A stretch of DNA of 64,000 nucleotides from Cristatella mucedo (Eukaryota; Bryozoa; Phylactolaemata; Cristatellidae): positions 5,042,001 to 5,106,000 of the forward strand of contig WPIO01000012.1 of assembly GCA_009760855.2 (NCBI GenBank). Reading direction: 5' to 3'. Numbering within the stretch: position 1 is the first letter of the stretch; the number at the start of each line of letters is the position of its first letter. Position numbers and translations under genes: made by a program. Under the pieces are notes generated by a model that was not told where the DNA came from, did not search any database, and worked only from the letters and a program-made list of their open reading frames with translations. Positions 56,309 through 64,000 of the stretch are shown one piece after another.

Positions 56309-56639
56309 ATATTTTTATTAGACTCACCTGGTTTAGATGAAGAAGACTAGTGACTTGAGACCGCGCGAGTTGTCTCAAATAGCTACGAAAACCCACGGTA
56401 AAGCCATCCATTGCTCACGTACCCTGCTATCTCTCGGCAACGAGTGGGCAAGGCGACGAGCCTCGCAATGCCCACCTGGCCACTAGACATACACAAGTAG
56501 CTAGTTCCTGCGACTCGATGCGATCGTCAATGTCGCCGGATTTTCTCTGCAGTGCTCACACCTAGTCTGCAGTACGTAACTGCAGCACAGCGCCAGCCTC
56601 GAACTCGACGCACTGTGCATTGAAGCACGTTGCTTCCTG
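56309..56639. other. no recognised gene
   Basis: GC-rich right flank with no supported gene. Confidence 0.4.
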
Positions 56640-56830
56640 TGGGCTATCTTATTTACCCACCTTTTGCTGGGAAATTGCGTGTCCTGCTAACTCATGTAAA
56701 TTCCACATGCTTTCCAGCCGTCCTGAGCAGTTACTTCCAAGCCACTCACTTCCTCGACTGCCTTCGCGACTCAGCTACGCCACTCACTTTCTATATATCA
56801 AAAGCTGTAGCACCACGCTCCCCGTAGGAG
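56640..56830 (+). repeat. diverged LINE-B 3' fragment
   Basis: Blocks such as gccgtcctgagcagttactt and ccactcacttcctcgactgc follow 61,515-61,580 of the LINE-B copy with many differences. Confidence 0.5.
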
Positions 56831-57945
56831 CTGCTGATTGATGTTGGCTGGCCTGTCAACCCTGTTGTCCCGGCAAGCTTTTAAGAGCTTGGCAACGCGG
56901 CCTGAGGGTCGTCACCACCCCCGCTAGCCGGCCGACATTGTGGGGCTGCTTTTCTCTTGGAGTGACAGAGGCGGGAGGGCTGTTCAGGACAGCGATCGAT
57001 GATACAGAGCGAGTCAGCGTCAGGGGAATTCGGTGGATGCCACCGAATACGATTGCATCGCTCCGCGGCTCGCTTCTTGCGTTTGCGTGCATGTGCTCGC
57101 GGGCGCGCAGCTTCGAGCTAAAAAGTAATCTGGTGCAGTAGATAGGAAGTATTTCTTCTTATAAGAAACGGCGGTCCCCAGTATTTCTGCCTTTGCGAAG
57201 GTGGAGGCATTTCGGCCTTTTCGAAGATGGAGGCGGAATCCTTATTCTCCGGCCGGGGTTTAGGTTCCGGTAGTTCGGGCCTCTCAGTCTATTTGGGTCG
57301 TTCCCACTGCAGATGTAGATAGCCTAAATGAGGGGACGTATTTCCCCTGATAAGAGTGCTTTTTTCGTTGAGAGCCTGCGAGGAGTGTGAAGATAAATGA
57401 GAACTAGACGCAAAGCGACATTGTGCGCTTGCGAATGAAGTTCAGTAAAATCCTCTGTTCGTATGTCTATCTCTTTCCAATTCACGCCAAGAACTCCCGA
57501 CCTCTTAGTAACGGTAATTAGGTTAGCACCAGAAGCGCTTTTTCGCGTGGCCACTTCTTATTGCGCGTAGACGCACACCGAATCGCATTCGGCAGTAGGC
57601 AACGCCGCTCGGTGACCAGCAGGGCACGCCCCCTCCGCTGAGCCGTTACAGGCCGAGCCGTTCGGCGTTACAGCATACGTGGGGGTGTAGTGAATGTTGC
57701 CAGCTTCGACGATTCTTTGGCTGTCGTGTCGCTGTAGAAACGTGTTTTAAAGATAAGTAACGTGCCCGCTGCAGTAAACGCGCCTGTAATTAAAAGCCGT
57801 CGTGGATGTACTGCCTTCACCCTGCGAGTAGTAAACTCCAGGTGACCACAGGTCTCTCGCATTACGTAAATCAGCATTACGGTTCGATTGTCACTGAGAT
57901 GCTGAGGAAATTTTTACAAAGAAGCGAGACTGGCTGCTAGTTTTG
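56831..57945. other. no recognised gene
   Basis: GC-rich at first, no domains in the short frames (56,938-57,141 plus; 57,324-57,554 and 57,668-57,877 minus). Confidence 0.4.
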
Positions 57946-58185
57946 ATAAACTAGGCTTGTAATATATGTGATTAGATTTTCTGCTTACCGAAACTTGGAT
58001 GACGCCTTGTTTTAGTAGCTATACATCCGAGACCGCACCACCCGGGTTGTCATTCTATCAGCTCATGCGTTCTGACAAGATTGGTGGCGGGGTTGCAATT
58101 GTTGTTTACGAATTATTTGGCTATAAGATGTGCAGTCTTTCGTATGGGCCATTGTTTGAATCAGTTGCAATCAGGTCTTCGTCAA

Positions 58186-58800
58186 TAATAATAATAATAA
58201 TAATATTGCACTTGATAAAGCGCCCTCAGAGAACTTAATCTCTTTCTAGGCGCTTTACATTTGCTGCAAAGTGATACGCAATAGAATAGTAAGTAAAATC
58301 ATGCTTGAAAAACAAACAAAATGAATAACATGGTTAGGGGTTACATGCACTGGGTCAGCATGCAAATGTGGTTAGTGGCAGCATGAACAGTGTCAGCACG
58401 CATAAGCACATCGAGGACGAATCACAAGGACCCACTAAATGCTGTCCTAAATAGGTATGTTTTTAAGTTTCTTTTAAATGTGGTCAGGTCAGGGGATGTT
58501 CTGATGCAGGTCGGGAGGGAGTTCCAGGCTGTGGGAGCATACGAGCTAAATGCACGGTCTCCAAAGGATTTAAGGTTTGTACGAGGTATTTCTAGACTGT
58601 TGGATTCCGAAAAGCGAGTGGTACGATGCTTTGCCTGATGGGGTAGTGTATCTGAAAGATAGGCTGGAGCCATAGAATGAAGAGACCTAAAAGTGAGCGA
58701 CAAAACCTTGAAGTCAATCCGTTGCTTGACTGGTAACCAGTGCAGGTCGGCGAGAAGTGGAGTAATGTGGCAACTGCGACGCTCACGACAGACAAGCCTA
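58186..58800 (-). repeat. LINE-A insertion inside LINE-B
   Basis: Minus-strand copy; frame 58,422-58,805 includes LLADLHWLPVKQRIDFK and PKAWNSLPTC-like sequence. The (ATT)n tail is at 58,186-58,206. It splits the LINE-B endonuclease. Confidence 0.9.
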
Positions 58801-59344
58801 GACAATGCATCTCACTGCTGCGATATACCGACCTCCTTCTGGCTGTCTAAACTTGTTAATAGAGAAGTTATCACCCATGTCGGTGGCCATATTCTAGTTC
58901 TTGTGATCATTAAGCATGTCCTCCCCACTGACCTTGTCGTGTGCCCGCTGACCCTCTCGGATCATAATTCGGTCTCGTTTTCTGTTCCTGCTCCCTTGCA
59001 CGTACAGGGTAATGTCGAACTTGTCAAGCGACGTAACTTACAAAGGATTGACATTGAGAAATGTTTTTGAAATCTGTTTGTGGTGCAGTCTTCTTGATCT
59101 CCACCCAGACTTGACCGGCAGTATCGATACCCTCACTGGTGCAATGAACATGTTAGTCAGGTGTGCTTTTCACAAGCATGCTCCCGTTCATTCTATCCGT
59201 GTGCAGAGTCGTAGAGATTCCTTTCAATTTACAAACAAAAAACTCCAAAACATGCGCCTTGTTAAGAGCAGGCTTGAACGTCGTTTCAAGAAATCGGGAT
59301 CTAATGCAAGTCTAGTTAATTTCAAAGACTTCCTTCGAGTTTGT

Positions 59345-59690
59345 CGTTAGGTTAGCACACGCAGAGAGCCAGCCGACGACCAACACCACAAGTTTTATTA
59401 TACGACACACGGAGCCGAGAAACGCACGGCTCCCTTCTCCCACTCTAATCCATCCTCGACTAGGCTGAGCCCTGGCCGACCCCAATGACTCAGCCGAGGC
59501 GGACCACAGTTGTGCACCGGCCGACCCTGATGGCGAATCCACTATATGTTCACGAGTAGGTTACCGGCCTGTGTCCACGCCACATCACAGGCGGACCACA
59601 GCTGTGCACCGGCCCCTCTCCGCGATGCTCCTAAAAGCTGTTCACCAGAGGTTTATCAGAGCAGCAGTACAGGCCTGAATTAACCCCACT
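59345..59690 (-). repeat. dispersed repeat DR1, longest copy, inside LINE-B
   Basis: In reverse complement: ggtgcacagctgtggtccgc occurs twice, then ggatggattagagtgggag, an AATAAA and the gtcgtcggctggctctctgc end. It lies between the LINE-B linker and the reverse transcriptase. Confidence 0.65.
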
Positions 59691-61739
59691 ACAGAGTTTA
59701 CACCCGTAAGCTTAAAAACGCCAGGGCTTCTTTTTTCATTAGAAAGCTGAATTCCTGCCAGAGGGACCCTAAACAGATTTATAAAACAGTAAACCAGTTA
59801 CTGGCCAATGCTGAGTGGTCTGCCTTCCCAAGATATTAACGGCTCAGCCGAAAAGTTTTCAGCGTTCTTTACTGAAAAAAATGTGCACATTCGTGCCTCC
59901 ATAAAGCCCCCTCCGACTAAAGCAATTGTGGAATCGTAACCCGTGACCTTATTTAAAAGGCTTTCCTAGGTTTCTGCATGCAATGTGGCTACCTTAATAA
60001 GGTCTAGCAAAAAGAGCTCGTCACCTGAAAACCCTATACCATCATCTCTGTGGTCTTCACTGGCAGACCAACTTAGCCCTGCCATAACCAAGATATGAGA
60101 TTTTTAATGCTTCTTTGGTGAAAGGAGTTGTAGCCAAGTCCTTCAAAACGGCAATCGTCAGACCCATATTTGAAAGCCTGGATTAGATACAGTGGTCAGT
60201 GCAAACTATCGCCCAGTGTCCCATCTACCGTTTTTTTCAAAGATTCTTGAAAAAAATTGGTGCTAAGCAACTGGTTAAACATATTGAAAAGAATGAAATG
60301 TCTGAAACATTTCAATCAGGCTTCAAGAGGCAGCACTCCAGTGAAACTGCTCTCCTCCGTGTTAACGATGGCATTCTACGTGGCAACGACGACGGGAGTG
60401 TTACTGCCCTAGCTCTGCTAGATCTGTCAGCTGCCTTCGACACAGTTGATCACGACGTTGTACTTGAACTATTGAGAACAACGATTGGTCGGGCAGACGA
60501 GGCACCGACGTGGTTTAAATCGTACTTGTCTGGTCGTGCTCAATCCGTGTCGTGTGAGGGTCAGGTCACACACACGAGACGGGTCACCTGTGGAGTCCCT
60601 CAAGGGTACGTCCTCGGTCCCTTGCTGTTCTCCATTTACACTCAATGTCTGGGGAAAGTGTTTAGGACCCATGGAATGGGATATCCCTTTTATGCTGATG
60701 ATATTCAGCTGTATTTTTCATTCAAACCGTCGGAATCTGCTGCAGCAGCTGATAAACTGAATGCTTGCCTTACTGACATTCGATCCTGGATGTCGGAAAA
60801 CTTCTTGAAACTAAATGACGATAAAACCGAACTGCTGCTCATAGGACACCCTAAGCATGTGGCTGCATTAAAAGGCTCTACTCTTCTAATAGGTGATGCT
60901 GTCGTGCGACAATCACCACGTACTCAGAATACAGGTGTCGTTTTCTATAGCTGCCTCAATTTTAAAAGCTTCATTCACAAGATTGCTTTTACAGCTAGCC
61001 ATCACGTCCGATCCCTATCCAGGATTTTGAGTTGTCTTCCACAATGGCTTGCAAAAAATTTAACTAGCTCCTTAGTTCTGTCTCGGCTTGATTATTGTAA
61101 TTTCCTTTTAGCTGAGCTGTCAAAGAAAGAAACTAGGCCACTGCAGCTGACTATGAATATGGCTGCAAGGCTAGTCTTCAAGTCCCAGAGGTTTGAGCAC
61201 TTGTCTCTTTTGCTAAAAGATCTAGGATGGCTGCCGGTTGAGCAACGGATAGAGAGCAAAGTTCTTACGCTGACCCACCGGGCCCGCCACGGCTTGGCTC
61301 TTTCATATCTAGCTGAACTGCTGCACCAGTTTCAGCCTCTTCGCGCCCTGAGCTACTTACGGATAATAAATTAGCTGTCCCATTGCTCTGCTTAAAGACC
61401 GTTGGCGAAAGAAGCTTTAGCTTTGCAGGTCCTAGACTGTGGAACTCGCTTCCACAATTCTTACGCAACGACAACTACTCTCCTGCTGCCGACTATGGCT
61501 TATCCTTTTCAGCGGTCCTGAGCTGCTACTTCTATGCTACTCACTACCTCAACTGCTCTCATGACTCTGCTATGCTTCCCACTATCTCTTTGTTGCGTGA
61601 GACGAAGTCTGTTGGCTACCGAATGCGTACCGAAAGCCGCTTAGGTGTGAGTGCGCTATATAAACCTCTCCTGCGTAACACCCACATAGTCTTAATGGCT
61701 TTGTGGAGTTACAGACGGAGATACATTACATTACATTAG

Positions 61740-63054
61740 ATAATTGACAGCCGCAATTAAAAGGTAGGATGTGTCTTTATGAGTACGGTCGTATTCGGAG
61801 CGGCGAATTGCAGCAGCTCCTAATGCTTCCCTGAACGTGTTTGCATATCCAGGATAAGCTACCTTTAAACAAGACAGTTGTTGATTAATCTGCTTTTAGA
61901 TGAGAGACATCGAGTGTGCTATTTATTTCCGTCCGCTAGAGACGAAACTTGCCGGCAACTTTCAAATAGAACCATATTAGGGTAACAGCTAAGCTCACAT
62001 TTCAATTCATTAGACACTTATACTTATTGTTTGCTCATTCACTCTCATTACTAAACTTCATTTTTACGAACGAACACTTAATTTCTACATAATGGTGGCA
62101 ATGCAAATTCGACATGGACGCACTTTCATCATATTAATCTCTCTTTCACACCGTCAGTCAGCTCATTGAGCAGCCAGAACCCAATTATTCGATGGGCGTT
62201 GCAAGCAGTTGACATCAACCTGCATCTCGCCAAATCGAAGCTGCTCTGACCGCGCCCCTCCGTGTACAGATATCCCCCCCCCCCCTTGTCACCAGGCGAC
62301 CAGCAGGCCGTATGTCACTTCCGGTAGGGAAACCGAAACCTCCCACCGCTCCGTGGAGGCGAGCTCTTTCGTTTGCTCGATATGTATACCAGAACCAGTG
62401 TCGGCTCATCGCGAACGCAAGCTCCAGCCTCAAAGGCTCGTCAGTCCAATGGCCTTTCACAACCAGTATCCGGGACTACTGCCGTCAGCCGGCCAGGTGC
62501 CGTTAGGCAATCTGAAGGAGGCCAAACCCGAACGCTGCAATGGTAGGTTGTCTTGCTTCTGTTATCACGCTACTTCCTTTACCTCGTTATTCGCCGGTTG
62601 ATGCTTCACACTTCACTTGGAATCATATCAGATCGGATCCGACCGTCCCCCAACCTAGAGAGACGAATGCACTCAATGATGAGTCACAAGCGATCTGCAG
62701 TTGTGGTTGACAGAACTGGCCGGGCGTGTTTCTTGATCTATATTCTCATTACATATTTTTAGCTCGCATCAGATGCCCATAGATGCACAGCTTTCGAAAA
62801 AATGTGCCTGATTCCGACCACGGGTGCAATCAATACCTTTCGCCCGATTTGCACGCGAAATCCTATAGTCGTGATCGTATGGTCCAAGCCTCACAACTGA
62901 TCATATCGAAGGCAACTTCGTGCGATCAGCAAGTGCTTCTAACTTGTACTTAAATCACAAGAAGCGCAAAGCAGCTGGCTGCGCTCGACAGAACCAGCAG
63001 CAGAGCACTGCTGGATTCGTTTATGAAATCGCCCATCAACGCATTAGATCGGTA
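61740..63054. other. no recognised gene
   Basis: A C13 run at 62,273-62,285 sits in GC-richer sequence with a 130-codon frame (62,209-62,601) that lacks any domain or splice support. Confidence 0.4.
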
Positions 63055-63245
63055 AAGTATGCTGACCCTGTGCATGTCACCCCTAACCATGTTATTCATT
63101 TTGTTTTTTTTTCAAGCATGATTTTACTTACCATTCAATTGCATTTCACTTTGCAGCAATTGTAAAGCGCCTAGAGAGAGATTAAGTTCTCTGAAGGCAC
63201 TTTATCAAGTGAATTATTATTATTATTATTATCATTATTATTAAA
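63055..63245 (+). repeat. LINE-A 3' end
   Basis: From gtatgctgaccctgtgcatg through the family tail to an ATT/ATC run ending at 63,243. Confidence 0.9.
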
Positions 63246-63744
63246 GTATCCAAAGAGCTCGAGGAGATTGGGCATATGGTGCGTGCGTGAATAAGGCAAT
63301 CAAATCCACGGCTAAAGGAAGTGAAGTGAAGTTTTGGCATGTGAAAATGAATCATGGAATGAATCGTGGAATGAAGGCGCCTGGTAATTAGTGATTGTAG
63401 CTAGGGTTTTGGGTTAGTTGGGGTTTAGGATCAAGTTGTAGTGTAAAAGGCTTGGTTAAGTTTAGCATGAGTTTGAGATTGGTGAGGGGGCGCGACCCCG
63501 TCTCCGTGATGAACAGCTTTCATTAGCAGTGTTGATCAAGGCACACATTTATATAGATACTAGCCCACGAGGAGCTAACTGCAGTAAACCCGTAAACTTG
63601 CCGTATGAGGGCCGTCTAGCTACGTAGCAGCACTACGTAAATATGGCCCACGAAGTTTTTATTTACGTGGCTCTTATCAGTATAGGATATTCCTATGCCA
63701 GTGCAACTTCAGGGAATGACAAAAGCAAGCTGGTGATCAGCTGA
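63246..63744. other. no recognised gene
   Basis: No supported frame or repeat. Confidence 0.4.
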
Positions 63745-63900
63745 TTCAATAGCCACATTTTCATAGAAGCAGAAAAGCCTTAGTGGCTATCACTTCTGCT
63801 TTCAGTAAGCAATAAAGAATGTCCTGCTGTAGGGCTCTAACCCATGACCTAGGTCGGGAAGCATCTTACCCTTAGGTTAAGACCCAAATCATCTGTGATA
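63745..63900 (-). repeat. SINE-2
   Basis: In reverse complement: a tRNA-like head with catgggttagagccctac, then tgatagccactaaggctttt and a tail. Confidence 0.55.
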
Positions 63901-64000
63901 GTTGCTTGTTGGTCCTTCCCATCATTGCTATCATTTTGCTGACCCGGGCTAGGTGCGCTTGCATTTGACAATGAACAGCATGTTTTGTCACCTTGACATT

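Larger units (their letters stand above)
57950..61739 (+). pseudogene. LINE-B copy (CR1/L2-like), with endonuclease and reverse transcriptase, nested insertions
   Basis: The endonuclease begins at about 57,975 (LLTETWMTPCF, then RSDKIGGGVAIVV). After a LINE-A insertion it resumes with VCPLTLSDHNSVSF (58,940). A linker with HKHAPVHSI and RLERRFKK follows, then a DR1 insertion. The polymerase frame is intact from 60,199 to 61,374 (391 codons): FD at residues 80-81 (DLSAAFDTVDH), GVPQG at 132-136 and YADD at 165-168, then SENFLKLNDDKTELLLIG and LGWLPVEQRIESK. The 3' end carries an attacattacatta tail. APE-type endonuclease plus this polymerase typifies target-primed elements. The 5' end is incomplete. 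Confidence 0.9.

Noticed and set aside
62209-62601. 130-codon Pro/Ser/Cys-rich frame
   Set aside because: Spans a poly-C run, has no domain pattern and overlaps a similar frame on the other strand.

Overview
The window reads as repeat-rich nuclear DNA of an animal, probably an invertebrate. It carries two families of CR1/L2-like non-LTR retrotransposons (called LINE-A and LINE-B here), at least two tRNA-derived SINE families, a hAT transposase relic, MITE-like and fold-back elements, microsatellites, a few exon-like segments with GT/GC-AG borders and one PARP-like catalytic domain. No rRNA gene, cellular tRNA gene or bacterial-type operon is visible. The species cannot be named from sequence alone.

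1-32 kb: mostly repeats. Candidate host exons lie at 2.24-2.59, 5.75-5.89 and 7.17-7.30 kb (minus strand) and weakly at 4.23-4.35 kb (plus strand). A frameshifted PARP catalytic domain lies at 22.97-23.28 kb (minus). A degenerate tandem array of roughly 175-bp units fills 17.3-19.6 kb, and an inverted diverged copy of its distal part sits at 30.08-30.69 kb. LINE-A fragments ending in (ATT)n recur throughout, and SINE-1 shares their 3' tail.

32,096-56,301: a complete but decayed 24.2-kb Polinton/Maverick-type (adintovirus-like) element. It has terminal inverted repeats of about 200 bp and a candidate 6-bp target duplication. Inside are protein-primed family B DNA polymerase, a pX-like core or membrane protein, adenain-like protease, FtsK/HerA-type packaging ATPase, penton-like minor capsid protein, double-jelly-roll major capsid protein, fibre-like proteins and a retroviral-type integrase. 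Together these would replicate, package, mature and integrate a virus-like DNA. All recognised enzymes are broken by stops and frameshifts, and several catalytic residues are lost, so this is a fossil. It has been hit by LINE-A, LINE-B, SINE-1 and another dispersed repeat.

Three features of this element are the most unusual in the window. Each terminal repeat is tipped by a large imperfect palindrome. A pair of apparently paralogous genes starts at the inner edge of each terminal repeat and reads inward. Two fibre-like genes carry repeats resembling those of phage tail fibres.

56.3-64 kb: a LINE-B fragment, then a long LINE-B copy (57.95-61.74 kb) with endonuclease and reverse transcriptase regions, itself split by a LINE-A and another dispersed repeat, then SINE and LINE-A remnants. 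All homology calls come from reading motifs by eye; no database search was possible.
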